A DNA stretch of 32,248 nt from Pseudomonadales bacterium (GCA_022827245.1 JAJDTI010000031.1:1-32248); one strand, 5' to 3'. Positions 1-8,680 are shown, counted from the stretch's first letter. The notes: generated from the sequence alone by a model not told the origin. Translations and numbers: made by a program.

Positions 1-1157
1 GCGGCGGTGCCGAAGAAGGCGGCGGGGGCGGTCGTTCCGGTGGCGAGGGCCTCGTACGGGGTGAGCCCCGCGGCGACCATCGCCTCGAGTTCGCGATGGA
101 TGGAGAAGCCCGGCACATTGAACACCTGCGGCGAGTCCGAGCCGAGCAGGACTGGCACGCCGGCGTCGTGCAGGGCGCCGATGAGGCGTTTGCGCAGGGC
201 GAGGTACCTGGCGCCGGTTTCCGGCGTGACCTGCTGGGCGGCGCGCTGCAGCCGCGCGACGTAGTTCGCGCGCAGTTCCGCCGGGAGGTAGCGGAACTCG
301 GGGCGCTCCGTCATGGCCCGCCACGCGTGGGCTCCGGCGGTGTTTTCCGAGAGGGTTTCCGTGGGCACGACCGCGCCGCCGAGTGCCCGCGTGCGTTCGG
401 CCGCGGCGGAGATGCGGTCGGCGTCCACGAACGGCGTGAGTCCCAGGCCGAAGGAGAAGCCGCTGCCCGGCGGGACATCGGCGTCCTCGGGCACGAGGAC
501 GTCGAAGTATCCGTCGAGGTGGTCGACGGTGGTCTGGCCGGCCCCGAGACTCCGCCACAGCCCCACCGACGCGGTGATGTGTCCGGCGAAGCCGATACCG
601 CTGTCGCGTGCTGCGGCGACCAGCGCATCGAACTCCTCCGCCGTCAGCCCGGGGTGGATCTTCAGGAAGTCGTACCCGTCGCGTCGCTGCGCGCGCACGC
701 GCGTCGCCACCGCTTCGGGGCCGCCTCCGGAGCGCTGGCTGAACGAGGGGCCGGAAGTGATGAGCCGGGGCCCGAGCACCCGCTGCGCGAGGAGGTCGTC
801 GCGCAGCGCCAGGTGGCGCGAATGGCCGAGCATGCCGCGGGCCACGGTCACGCCGTTCGCAAGCCACAGGAAGAGCACCTCGTCGCGATACCCCGGCAGC
901 ACCGGCACGTGGGCGTGCATCTCGGCGAGCCCGGGGATGAGGAAACGGTCGGTGCCGTCGATGACCAGCGCGGCTTCGGACGCCTGCGCGGTGCCGCCGG
1001 CGCCGACGGCGACGATCCGGCCGTCGCGCACCGTCACGTCGCGGTCCGCCTGGACGCCCGGCTCGAGCATCGAGATCACGTTGACGCGGGTGATGACCGC
1101 CGCGTCGGCGGTGGATGCCGTGGCCAGCAGCGCGACGAGCAGGAAACGGACGTTCAT
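1..1157 (-). CDS. secreted amidohydrolase, imidazolonepropionase-like (3' end outside window)
   Basis: Metal-dependent amidohydrolase, probably exported: the first 20 residues form a signal peptide (MNVRFLLVALL... ending ADA-A). The TIM-barrel metal ligands are visible in order: HxH at residues 81/83 (EMHAHV), a likely carbamylated Lys166 (FLKIHPG), His193 (AGHI), His213 (VDHLDG) and Asp341 (LLGSDSP), followed by the usual IHREL segment. The family hydrolyses cyclic amides or peptide-like bonds; the substrate cannot be told from sequence. The reading frame runs off the left edge after about 385 residues, with perhaps a few dozen missing from the C-terminus. The start ATG at 1157 lies 37 nt after the DUF169 stop, so it is probably the last gene of the crotonase-DUF169 operon. 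No strong Shine-Dalgarno sequence is seen. Confidence 0.88.
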   Translation of the reverse strand, partial: MNVRFLLVALLATASTADAAVITRVNVISMLEPGVQADRDVTVRDGRIVAVGAGGTAQASEAALVIDGTDRFLIPGLAEMHAHVPVLPGYRDEVLFLWLANGVTVARGMLGHSRHLALRDDLLAQRVLGPRLITSGPSFSQRSGGGPEAVATRVRAQRRDGYDFLKIHPGLTAEEFDALVAAARDSGIGFAGHITASVGLWRSLGAGQTTVDHLDGYFDVLVPEDADVPPGSGFSFGLGLTPFVDADRISAAAERTRALGGAVVPTETLSENTAGAHAWRAMTERPEFRYLPAELRANYVARLQRAAQQVTPETGARYLALRKRLIGALHDAGVPVLLGSDSPQVFNVPGFSIHRELEAMVAAGLTPYEALATGTTAPAAFFGTA

Positions 1158-1194
1158 CGCTCGCAACACCGGAGGCATGCGGCTCCGTGGCGGA

Positions 1195-2007
1195 CTACCG
1201 GTCGCCGTAGCTCACGCCCATTCCGGCCCGTGCGTCGTTGTTCACGCCGTAGGGCGCGATCGGGTACCGCAGGCCGTTGCGCGAGAGCCGGTCGAGGCCC
1301 GTGACGACTCCCGGCAGGAAGTGCGGCGGCAGCGCCATCAGCAGTTCGTCCTCCATGACCCCGCCGTAGCGCCGCTCCGCGAAGCAGGGGATGGAGAGGC
1401 TCGGCTCGCCGGTCTTGAGCGCGCGCCCCCACGAGTCGGCGCACGCGGACTCGCCGACGCAGCCCCACTCGAGCTTCCGGTAGCCCGTCCACTGCAGGCC
1501 GTTGATGAACAGGATCATCTGCGCCGGCGTCGCGTAGATCATCGCGATGTCCGGCGGGTCGAGACGTCCGCTCGCCAGGGGGCTCACGGCCATCGCCTCA
1601 TACCTCCCGTAGGGCACCACGTCCATGGCGTGCTGGTGCTCGGCGGAGTCCTCGACGGTCTCGTACCAGACGCCCGCCATGTTCTTGCCGGACAGCCAGT
1701 CGTCGTCGCGCGGATGCAGGCCGATCACGGTGGAGCACTGCGCGCCGACGAGGTCTTCCGCCGTGATGCCGACCGTCCAGCCGTTGCGGCATGCCTGGCC
1801 GACGATCTGGTCGGTGGTGTGGATGCTCTTCGGGCGCCGCACCCGCGGGATGGCCTCCATCTCCGCGACGCTCTCGAAGAGTTTCATGCCGATGGGCGTC
1901 GTTCGCAGGCGCAGCAGGCGGTTGAGGTCGGCGACCAGGCCTGGCCAGTCCAGGGCATCCCGGTCCGTCGAGATGACGTCCGGGCCCGCGGAGGCGTCCT
2001 CGGCCAC
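1195..2007 (-). CDS. DUF169 family protein
   Basis: A 270-residue protein of the DUF169 family (COG2043), whose biochemical role is not established. Recognition rests on the N-terminal segment RTTPIGMKLF (about 35-44) and the C-terminal NDARAGMGVSY (about 257-267), both typical of the family. It has five cysteines (C73, C91, C183, C189, C208), which could bind metal or cofactor; this is inference. There is no signal peptide or membrane segment, so it is probably cytosolic. The GTG start lies 2 nt after the stop of the upstream crotonase gene (stop then CC then GTG), so translation is very likely coupled. Its position between a crotonase and an amidohydrolase suggests a catabolic setting but does not reveal a reaction. 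Confidence 0.85.
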   Translation of the reverse strand: MAEDASAGPDVISTDRDALDWPGLVADLNRLLRLRTTPIGMKLFESVAEMEAIPRVRRPKSIHTTDQIVGQACRNGWTVGITAEDLVGAQCSTVIGLHPRDDDWLSGKNMAGVWYETVEDSAEHQHAMDVVPYGRYEAMAVSPLASGRLDPPDIAMIYATPAQMILFINGLQWTGYRKLEWGCVGESACADSWGRALKTGEPSLSIPCFAERRYGGVMEDELLMALPPHFLPGVVTGLDRLSRNGLRYPIAPYGVNNDARAGMGVSYGDR

Positions 2008-2009
2008 GG

Positions 2010-2858
2010 TCAGCTCACCTTGACGCGGTCGAACTTCGGCGGCCGCTTCTCCATGAAGGAGCGGACCCCTTCCCGGAAGTCGGGCCGCACCAGGCTCTCG
2101 TCCATGAGGCGCGTGGTCTCCTCCATCGCGGGGCCGATGGGCATGTCGATGTGCTTGTAGACCTGCTGCTTCATGATCATGAGGGACAGGGGCGCCGCCG
2201 TGGCCGCGAGCTGGCGGATGTACTCCTTGGCGTCGTCGACGGACTCCCCGGTCTCGCAGAGGCGGTCCCCGAGTCCCATCGCGACGGCCTCCTCGCCCCC
2301 GATGCGGCGCGCGGTCCAGAGGATGTCGAGGGCCTTCGCGGGGCCAAGCAGCCGCGGCAGGGTCCAGCTCATGCCGTGTTCGGCGACCAGCCCGCGCGCC
2401 GAGAACGCCGTCGTGAACTTGGCCGTCTTCTCGACGAAGCGCAGGTCGGCCAGCAGCGCATAGCTCATGCCGAGGCCGGCGGCGGCGCCGTTGACGGCGG
2501 CGATCAGCGGTTTGCGCAGCCCGAGGAGATGGTCATAGATGTGCGCGAAGTCCTCACCCATGTCCGGGTTGCCGGGACTGGCGTCGAGGTGGGAGAGGTC
2601 TTCCTCCGCACGCTCGCCGCCGGCGGCCGACAGCGTGTTGAGCGCGTTCATGTCCATCCCGGCGCAGAAGCCGCGGCCGGCGCCGGTGAGGACGATGCCC
2701 ACGACGCGCTCGTCCCGCTCCGCCTCGGCCAGCGCGTGGCGGACCTCCGCGAGCATGAGGGTGGTGAAGGCGTTCAGGTTCGCGGGCCGGTTCATGGTGA
2801 TGACGGCGACCGGCTCCTCGACTTCGTAGACAATCTCCTCGTACGTTTTCTGGGACAT
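2010..2858 (-). CDS. enoyl-CoA hydratase/isomerase (crotonase) family protein
   Basis: A 282-residue crotonase-fold enzyme acting on acyl-CoA thioesters in the cytosol. The two oxyanion-hole segments are present: FCAGMDM (64-70) and NGAAAGLGMS (123-132). A catalytic-type glutamate sits in GLVAEHGMSW (E160). The usual first glutamate of hydratases is replaced in the FTTAFSARGL stretch, a pattern shared by many single-Glu crotonases, so hydratase versus isomerase or another activity is undecided. The ATG at 2858 is preferred over the upstream TTG at 2870 because GGAGAGG lies just before it and would otherwise be coding. It is the first gene of a minus-strand operon with DUF169 and the amidohydrolase, and it is divergent from the acyl-CoA dehydrogenase, a natural partner in beta-oxidation-like steps. 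Confidence 0.92.
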   Translation of the reverse strand: MSQKTYEEIVYEVEEPVAVITMNRPANLNAFTTLMLAEVRHALAEAERDERVVGIVLTGAGRGFCAGMDMNALNTLSAAGGERAEEDLSHLDASPGNPDMGEDFAHIYDHLLGLRKPLIAAVNGAAAGLGMSYALLADLRFVEKTAKFTTAFSARGLVAEHGMSWTLPRLLGPAKALDILWTARRIGGEEAVAMGLGDRLCETGESVDDAKEYIRQLAATAAPLSLMIMKQQVYKHIDMPIGPAMEETTRLMDESLVRPDFREGVRSFMEKRPPKFDRVKVS

Positions 2859-2885
2859 CGACCTCTCCAATCGGCACAGCCTGTG

Positions 2886-2900
2886 AATGTACTATATGGC
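2886..2900. promoter_or_regulatory. overlapping divergent -10 elements
   Basis: The 65-nt gap between the divergent crotonase and acyl-CoA dehydrogenase genes holds an AT-rich patch unusual for this DNA. TACTAT at 2890-2895, preceded by TG, reads as an extended -10 for the plus strand. On the minus strand TATAGT (2896-2891) reads as a -10. The two overlap by five bases, so both promoters could not be used by polymerase at the same moment. Good -35 hexamers are not visible for either. This is pattern-based inference. Confidence 0.35.
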
Positions 2901-2923
2901 CCGCCTTCTGACGGACCGAAGCC

Positions 2924-4069
2924 ATGCCCATGATTCTCAATGAAGAGCAGACCATGCTCAAGGACACCGCGCGCGAGTTCTGCACCGAGAACGCGCCCAT
3001 CGCCCAGTTGCGCAAGCTGCGCGACGACGACAATCCCGACGGCTACGACCGGGACACGTGGCAGTCGATGGCGGAACTCGGCTGGCCGGGCATCCCGTTT
3101 CCGGAAGAGCACGGCGGCCTGGCGTTCGGCTACAAGGGTCTCGGCGTCGTGACCGAGGAGACGGGCCGCAACCTCACCGCGAGCCCGCTGTACGCGAGCG
3201 TGTGGGTGGCCGGCACGGCCGTGAACCTGGGCGGCAGCGAGGCGATGAAAGCGGCGGTCCTGCCGAAGGTGGCGTCCGGGGAACTGCTGCTGGCGCTGGC
3301 CCTCGAGGAGTCCCATCGCCACGATCCGTACGGCGTGGGGACGACCGCGACTCCGTCCGGCGACGGTTACGTGCTGTCGGGTTCCAAGACGTTCGTCCTC
3401 GACGGCAACGTCGCGGACAGCCTGGTCGTCGCCGCGCGCACGTCCGGGGAGCCGGGCGACCGCGACGGCATCACGCTGTTCCTCATCGATGCTGCGACGC
3501 CGGGTATCAAGATCACCCGCACCCGCATGACCGACAGCCGGAACGCCGCGAACATCGAACTCGACGACGTCGCCGTGGTGGGGGACGCGATGGTGGGCGA
3601 ACTCGGCCGGGGCGCGGACGTGCTCGATCCGACGCTGGATATCGCCCGCATCGGCATCTCGGCGGAGATGCTCGGCGCGGCGCTCGAGTGTTTCGACCGC
3701 ACCGTGGCCTACCTCAAGGAACGGGAGCAGTTCGGCGTCCCCATCGGCTCCTTCCAGGCCCTCAAGCACCGGGCGGCCAACATGTTCTGCGAACTCGAAC
3801 TCTCGAAGTCGGTCGTCCTCGAGGCCCTGACGGCCCTCGACGAGGAGCGCGAGGGCGCCGAGGTCGCGAAGCTCGCGAGCCTCGCCAAGGCGAAGGTGGG
3901 GGAGACCTTCCACACGGTTTCCCGCGAAGGGATCCAGATGCACGGCGGCATCGGCATGACCGACGAGTTCGACATCGGCTTCTACATCAAGCGCCAGGCG
4001 GTGACGGAGCAGACGTTCGGGGACGTCAGTTTTCACCGGAACAGGTACGGCGAACTCGAGGGCTACTGA
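2924..4069 (+). CDS. acyl-CoA dehydrogenase family protein
   Basis: A 381-residue flavoenzyme expected to desaturate an acyl-CoA at the alpha-beta bond and pass electrons to an electron-transfer flavoprotein. The N-terminal helical domain is followed by a middle beta-domain (ALEESHRHDPYG, about 126-137) and a C-terminal helical domain containing YLKEREQFG (263-271), the family signature. The flavin-proximal segment QMHGGIGMTDEFDIG spans 338-352. The length matches the family. Two ATGs (2924 and 2930) are possible, and neither has a strong ribosome-binding site. The closest subgroup looks like the FadE-type acyl-CoA dehydrogenases used for steroids, CoA-ligated acids and similar substrates, but the substrate is unknown. 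It is divergent from the crotonase operon, with which it probably shares regulation and pathway. Confidence 0.93.
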   Translation: MPMILNEEQTMLKDTAREFCTENAPIAQLRKLRDDDNPDGYDRDTWQSMAELGWPGIPFPEEHGGLAFGYKGLGVVTEETGRNLTASPLYASVWVAGTAVNLGGSEAMKAAVLPKVASGELLLALALEESHRHDPYGVGTTATPSGDGYVLSGSKTFVLDGNVADSLVVAARTSGEPGDRDGITLFLIDAATPGIKITRTRMTDSRNAANIELDDVAVVGDAMVGELGRGADVLDPTLDIARIGISAEMLGAALECFDRTVAYLKEREQFGVPIGSFQALKHRAANMFCELELSKSVVLEALTALDEEREGAEVAKLASLAKAKVGETFHTVSREGIQMHGGIGMTDEFDIGFYIKRQAVTEQTFGDVSFHRNRYGELEGY

Positions 4070-4103
4070 GGCCGAAGCCCTCGTCGTTGCCGCCGGGATC
4101 GAT

Positions 4104-4125
4104 GGGCGGCCCCTCGTGACCGCCC
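4104..4125. terminator. hairpin downstream of the acyl-CoA dehydrogenase gene
   Basis: A perfect 6-bp GC stem (GGGCGG / CCGCCC) with a 10-nt loop sits 35 nt after the dehydrogenase stop and before the ribosome-binding site of the next gene. There is no T-tract, so intrinsic termination is uncertain. Confidence 0.3.
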
Positions 4126-4156
4126 GTGTCGGAGTCGAGCAGGGGAGGGGAACGGG

Positions 4157-6751
4157 ATGAAGCTTCCATCGGTTCGGGGCGGCGCGTTGCTCGCCGTCGG
4201 AGTCGCACTTCTGCTCGCGGGATGCGGAGCAGAGCAAATGCCGGACGCAGGGACGCCGGCGGCCGATCCGCCGCCTTCCGCCCTGCGCGGCGAGATCGAA
4301 GCCCTGAAACGCGCCGTGGCGGCGCAACCCACCGACGCCGCCACGCTCGCTACGCGTGCCCGCGTGCTGGCGGACTGGGTCGATGCGCATGCGTTGGCCG
4401 GCCGTCCGGGCTCGCCGTTCGCACCGGACGTGCGGCGCTACGCGACGGTCCCGCCGACCGGCGAGGCGGCGGTCGGGGCGGCGGAGCGTGTCGATACGCT
4501 GGTGCGGGAGTACCGGCTGCGTGACGAGGAGCCTGAGGCGCTCGGCAGCCTGGCCGCGGACACCGGGCCCTTCGTGGCGGGCACCCTCGCCACGATCACC
4601 CAGACCTGGACCGCGGGCAGCCGCGGCATGGCCCGGGGCGGCGCGATCTGGGTCGCGCGGCACTTCAACACCGTGTACGGCGCGTTCCAGACCGAGGATC
4701 CGGCGGCCGAGGACTACATCACGGTCGCTTCCACCGATCCGGACGCCGTCTTCGAGGCCGAGACCATCATGGCGAGAGGCGCGCACGGAGGATTCCGCGC
4801 GCCGGAGCCCGCGGTGGCCTTCCGCCTGATCGAGGGCGCGGTCGATCCGGGCGAGACCGTCACGGTTACCTACGGCGACACCTCCGGCGGCGGCCCCGGG
4901 CTGCGCATCACGACCGTCTCCGGCGAGCACGTGCCGATGCCCCTGTACGTGGACATCGACGGCTCCGGCGACTGGTTCATGCTGCCGCTGCAGCCGTTCG
5001 AGATCGTGGGGGCCGGCGCGACGGGCGTGCACGGGTTCGCGCCGAGCGTCGTGGCGGCCGGGGAGGCCTTCGAACTCTCGGTGCGCGCCGAGGACGACTG
5101 GTACAACCGCGCGACCGGCGACATCCCGGGTTTCGAGGTATGGGTCAACGGGGAGGTCGCCGCGACGACGGAACCGGGCACCGAGCCGATCCAGGCGGTG
5201 GAACTCTCCCTCGATGCGGTCGGCCCCCACTGGATCGACATCCGCTCGATGGACGGCGCCATCGTCGGCGAAGCCAATCCGGTCCTGGTCGAGGAGGCGC
5301 CGGAAAAACGCATCTACTGGGGGGACACCCACGGCCACTCCGGCTACGCGGAAGGCATTGGCACGGTCGACTACTTCATGCGCTTCGCGCGCGACGACGC
5401 CCGTCTCGACTTCGTGACCCACTCGGAACACGACACGTGGCTCGACGCGGCCGAGTGGCGCCTCATGCGCGACACGGTGGCGCAGTACGACGCGCCGGGC
5501 GAGTTTGTCCCGTACCTGGGTTACGAGTGGACCGTCCCCGCGTGGATCGGCGGGGGCCATCACAACGTGCTGTTCCGCACGACGGAAGGCCGAGAGGTGG
5601 TTTCGGCCCTCGAGTACCCGACGCTGTCGAGTCTCTACCAGGGTCTGCGCGAACGGTACGATCCCGCCGACGTGGTCGTGATCCCCCATGCGCACAACCC
5701 GGGCGACGCCCGACACTCGGATCCCCTGCTGGAACCGCTTATCGAGGTCATGTCCATGCATGGCACCTTCGAGTGGTTCATGCGCAACTACCTCGGCAAC
5801 GGCCACCAAGTGGGCTTCGTGGCTGCGTCGGACGACCACCTCTCGCACCCGGGCTACGCCGCGCCGAGCCGCAACTCTCTCGCCCAGCGCGGCGGCCTGG
5901 GGGCGGTGTTCGCGCCCGAGCGCTCGCGCGACGCCATCTTCGACGGGATGAAGGCGCGACGCGCGTACGCGACGACCGGGGACCGGATCATCCTCGATGT
6001 CGGCCTCAATGACGCGGGCATGGGAGAGCGCACCGCGTACACCACGGAACGGACGGTGAGCGGACGCGTCATCGGCACCGCGCCGATCGACACGGTGACG
6101 CTGTTCAAGAACGACGAGCCGATCTGGTCGCGCGACCACCTGACGGCCACCGGCGCGGCGGACGACGATCCGGCGACGCTGCACCTCTCGTTCCACTCGG
6201 ACGCCACGCCGCTCAACTGGGGCGACGCGCCCCGCGGCTGGCGGCACTGGCGGGGTACGCTGACGCTGCTCGGCGGCACGATCGTCGACGCGCGCCTCAC
6301 GGACCTGGCGAACCCGAACTGGCAGTACCTGGAACGCGACGGCGAGGTGGTCCGCTTCCACACGATCTCCCGCGGCGACGCCAGCACGATCGTCCTGACC
6401 GTGACCGACCTGGGCGAAGAGGGCATGCTGGCCCTCGAGCTCGAGGAGACCCGGGAGGCGGGCTCGGCGCCGCCGATCTATCGCCCGCCCGCGACCATCG
6501 CCGCGAGCACGCTGCAACTGCCGGTGGCGCAGACCGCAGCGGGGGAGGTCCGGGCGACGATGCCCATTCCGGACTACGACGACTACATTGCCCTGCGGCG
6601 GGTCGGACCGGGAGTGCGGGACGTGGCGTTCGCGTACACGGACACCTCGACGCCGCGGCAGGGCGACTACTACTACGTGCGGGTCCTGCAGGCGAACGAC
6701 GCCGCGGCCTGGTCGAGCCCGATTTGGGTCGGCGGATACCCGTCCAGGTGA
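4157..6751 (+). CDS. DUF3604 family lipoprotein (paralogue A)
   Basis: An 864-residue exported lipoprotein with a signal peptide ending in a lipobox (LLLAGC, Cys23). Its function is unproven; DUF3604 proteins carry PHP/amidohydrolase-like metal-binding motifs and are probably hydrolases. The motif-rich C-terminal half contains YWGDTHGHSG (His392 and His394), THSEHD (His422, His425), GYEW (Glu457), HH at 468-469, PHAH (511-514) and ASDDH (Asp559/560, His561). The region of about 45-380 is shared only with the paralogue at 9580-12132, including a conserved YGDTSGG segment near 239-245. The start has a strong ribosome-binding site (AGGGGAGGGG) a few bases upstream. It is followed by a decayed fragment of another DUF3604 gene. 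Confidence 0.9.
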   Translation: MKLPSVRGGALLAVGVALLLAGCGAEQMPDAGTPAADPPPSALRGEIEALKRAVAAQPTDAATLATRARVLADWVDAHALAGRPGSPFAPDVRRYATVPPTGEAAVGAAERVDTLVREYRLRDEEPEALGSLAADTGPFVAGTLATITQTWTAGSRGMARGGAIWVARHFNTVYGAFQTEDPAAEDYITVASTDPDAVFEAETIMARGAHGGFRAPEPAVAFRLIEGAVDPGETVTVTYGDTSGGGPGLRITTVSGEHVPMPLYVDIDGSGDWFMLPLQPFEIVGAGATGVHGFAPSVVAAGEAFELSVRAEDDWYNRATGDIPGFEVWVNGEVAATTEPGTEPIQAVELSLDAVGPHWIDIRSMDGAIVGEANPVLVEEAPEKRIYWGDTHGHSGYAEGIGTVDYFMRFARDDARLDFVTHSEHDTWLDAAEWRLMRDTVAQYDAPGEFVPYLGYEWTVPAWIGGGHHNVLFRTTEGREVVSALEYPTLSSLYQGLRERYDPADVVVIPHAHNPGDARHSDPLLEPLIEVMSMHGTFEWFMRNYLGNGHQVGFVAASDDHLSHPGYAAPSRNSLAQRGGLGAVFAPERSRDAIFDGMKARRAYATTGDRIILDVGLNDAGMGERTAYTTERTVSGRVIGTAPIDTVTLFKNDEPIWSRDHLTATGAADDDPATLHLSFHSDATPLNWGDAPRGWRHWRGTLTLLGGTIVDARLTDLANPNWQYLERDGEVVRFHTISRGDASTIVLTVTDLGEEGMLALELEETREAGSAPPIYRPPATIAASTLQLPVAQTAAGEVRATMPIPDYDDYIALRRVGPGVRDVAFAYTDTSTPRQGDYYYVRVLQANDAAAWSSPIWVGGYPSR

Positions 6752-6818
6752 CCGTTTCGGGGCGGCAGCCGATGAGGAACGCGGTCGGGGCGTGGCTGGG
6801 CCGGGCGCGGCACTCGCG

Positions 6819-7049
6819 ATGGCGCTGACGGCCGGCTTCGAGCTCTACACCGGGCTCTTGAGTTCCCTGGCGGGAGAGCGCTGCTCGCAGCCGCAGGGCA
6901 GCTACGTCCGGGAGGCCTGGCTCAACGGGATCGCCCTGCAGGCGCGATCGGGCTTCAACCCCTTCCGGTTCGGCCTGTCCGGCGCCTCCGACTATCACTC
7001 GGGCGTGTCCGCCATCGAGGAAGACAACCTGAGCGCCGCCAGCGGACCG
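6819..7049 (+). pseudogene. remnant of a DUF3604 gene of a different subtype
   Basis: The 460-nt stretch between the DUF3604 gene and the next intact gene (6752-7211) holds no complete gene. One frame, however, encodes about 60 residues recognisable as the late part of an ordinary, roughly 600-residue DUF3604 protein: SYVREAWLNGIALQ, then NPFRFGLSGASDYHSG and AIEEDNL, matching the family's NPFKFGLIGATDSHTG...AEEDNF block. These residues differ from the neighbouring long DUF3604 proteins, whose equivalent reads GHQVGFVAASDDHLSHPG. No catalytic N-terminal part is present upstream, and similarity fades after about 7049, so this is a fragment and not a gene. Confidence 0.7.
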
Positions 7050-7211
7050 ATGCGGACCGGAACACGCGGAGGAACGCATCTTCGACGTGGCGTTAGCTGC
7101 CTCCTCCGGTGGACAATTTCCCACGCTGGCCGGCGCTGTTATCCTGTATCTGCCACTTCTGGAGAGCATTAGAGTGCGATTCCCGAAGGCGCTCACTCAG
7201 GCTACCGACGC

Positions 7212-7682
7212 ATGACCGACCGCTTGGAAGCAGGGCACGCGGGGCCGCGCGCCGGATCCGCTCCGCGGCGCAACGGCATCAGCAACGAGATGGTCGGCAT
7301 CCTGGCCATGGGCGTCGCGATCATGGCTGTGTCCCTCGCGAGCTGGACGACGCTGCGCGCGGAGATCTCGGACCTGAGGGTGGAAGGGGGCGCGAACATG
7401 GATCGTCTGAGGTCGGACCTGCAGGGCCAGATGGTGCGGTTACGGTCGGACCTGCAGGGCCAGATGGTGCGGCTACGGTCGGACCTGCACGGCGACATGG
7501 AGCGGTTGCGCTCGAATGTGGCCGCCGACGTGCGGGAGCTGCGGACCGATATCGGCGCGGTGGACCAGGCCGTCCGCGGGCTGGACGACCGCATGCGGGC
7601 CGTGGAGACGCGACTCGCGGTGGTCGAGGCGCACATCGGGTCCGCCGCCATCGTTTCGACCGGCGAGGGCGAGGAGGCCTGA
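7212..7682 (+). CDS. small membrane-anchored coiled-coil protein with tandem repeats
   Basis: I recognise no named family. The 156-residue protein has a hydrophilic N-terminus, one membrane segment at about 27-46 (MVGILAMGVAIMAVSLASW) and then a long heptad/hendecad helical region to about residue 145. Four consecutive 11-residue units (RSDLQGQMVRL and variants) are encoded by near-identical 33-bp DNA repeats. An 11-residue period suits a slightly right-handed or straight coiled coil, so it probably forms an oligomeric rod on one face of the membrane. The charged N-terminus and the TM segment suggest N-in topology (inference). It is convergent with the HupE gene. No clear ribosome-binding site is seen at the ATG, so the start is uncertain. 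Confidence 0.7.
   Translation: MTDRLEAGHAGPRAGSAPRRNGISNEMVGILAMGVAIMAVSLASWTTLRAEISDLRVEGGANMDRLRSDLQGQMVRLRSDLQGQMVRLRSDLHGDMERLRSNVAADVRELRTDIGAVDQAVRGLDDRMRAVETRLAVVEAHIGSAAIVSTGEGEEA
7410..7541 (+). repeat. four in-frame 33-bp tandem repeats
   Basis: Units lie at 7410-7442, 7443-7475, 7476-7508 and 7509-7541. Units 1 and 2 differ at only two or three bases, unit 3 diverges in its second half, and unit 4 is diverged but in phase. Because 33 is a multiple of three, copy-number change would lengthen or shorten the coiled coil without frameshift. Confidence 0.9.
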
Positions 7683-7714
7683 CCTTCGGGCCGCACCGGT
7701 CGCGGGGCACCACA

Positions 7715-8680
7715 CTAGAACCCTGCCACGCGATCGATGACCCAGAAACTCGCGATGCCCCCCAGCCCGTACGCGGCGGCGCGGTCAAGCCGCCACGCCC
7801 GGTCCCGGAGCCACCTGTAGGACAGCCACAGGGCAGCTCCGGCGACGCTCGCGAACGCGATCTGGCCGGCCTCGATGCCGAGGTTGAACAGGAACAGCGT
7901 CATCGGCACTTCGCCGGGCGGCAGGCCGGTCTCCGCCAGCGCCCCGGCGAAGCCGAAGCCGTGGATCAGCCCGAAGGCGAACGCGACCGCCCAGGGCGGG
8001 GTGAGGCGCGCGTCCTGAACACGGTCGCGGCGCGCGACCTCCCATGCCAGGTACACGATCGAGAGGGCGATGAACGCCTCGACCGGCGGCCCCGGCACCT
8101 GCACCACGTCGAGCACGGTGAGCGCCAGGGTCAGCGAGTGGGCGAGGGTAAACGCGGTGATGGTCGCGACGACGACGCGGATGCCCCGGACGAGGAGCAG
8201 GATGCCGAACACGAACAGCAGGTGATCGACTCCGGACAGGATGTGCCCGACGCCGAGAAGGAAGCGTTCGGCGACGCCGGCCCCGGGTTCGGCGAGGGGG
8301 ATCTCCACGAAGGGCTCCGAGACGATGCGTGTCGTGAGGTGGCCGGCGCGGTCCTCGATGCGCACGAGGACATCCACGATGCCGGCGTTCGAGACGCCGA
8401 GCGCAGGGGGCGGACCGTCCAGGGGGCAGCCGATGCGCCGCTCGAAGGCGACATGGTCGAAGCGCTCGGCGCGGCGCATCGGGGCGATGTCTTCGCAGCC
8501 CTCGGTCCAGGACAGCGCAACCCCGGGCAGACCGGTGGCGCCAAGCGCGGTGCGCATCGTCAGGGCATAGGCGTGCGAGGCGACCTCTCGTACCTCGACG
8601 ATGGCCATCTGCATGTCGTGGGCCAGCGCGGCCGTCCCCGGCGCCAGCACGATCAGCAGCGCGGTCGCGGCGCGGCGCAT
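7715..8680 (-). CDS. HupE/UreJ family membrane protein
   Basis: A 321-residue protein with a signal peptide (MRRAATALLIVLAPGTAALA), an N-terminal extracytoplasmic domain of about 110 residues, and then a multi-spanning domain. The signature GVGHILSGVDHLLFVFGILLL (143-163, His146, Asp152, His153) is that of the HupE/UreJ_2 family, with further conserved histidines in LAHSLTLAL and GLIHGFGFAG. Relatives are proposed nickel permeases, but the version with a long exported N-terminal domain found beside DUF3604 and PpiC genes has no proven role. The ATG overlaps the stop of the prolyl isomerase gene by one base (TGATG), so translation is coupled. It is the last gene of the minus-strand DUF3604-PpiC-HupE operon. 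Confidence 0.88.
   Translation of the reverse strand: MRRAATALLIVLAPGTAALAHDMQMAIVEVREVASHAYALTMRTALGATGLPGVALSWTEGCEDIAPMRRAERFDHVAFERRIGCPLDGPPPALGVSNAGIVDVLVRIEDRAGHLTTRIVSEPFVEIPLAEPGAGVAERFLLGVGHILSGVDHLLFVFGILLLVRGIRVVVATITAFTLAHSLTLALTVLDVVQVPGPPVEAFIALSIVYLAWEVARRDRVQDARLTPPWAVAFAFGLIHGFGFAGALAETGLPPGEVPMTLFLFNLGIEAGQIAFASVAGAALWLSYRWLRDRAWRLDRAAAYGLGGIASFWVIDRVAGF

Noticed and set aside
96..1304. Plus-strand ORF of 402 codons
   Set aside because: Antisense to the amidohydrolase, which has a signal peptide and a full set of metal ligands.
2792..6517. Very long minus-strand ORF (over 1,200 codons)
   Set aside because: It is antisense to the acyl-CoA dehydrogenase and DUF3604 genes, is Arg/His/Gly-rich low-complexity, and carries no family motifs; typical of GC-rich shadow frames.
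7050..7211. Extension of the DUF3604 fragment or another small gene before 7212
   Set aside because: No frame continues family similarity and no start with a ribosome-binding site is visible.
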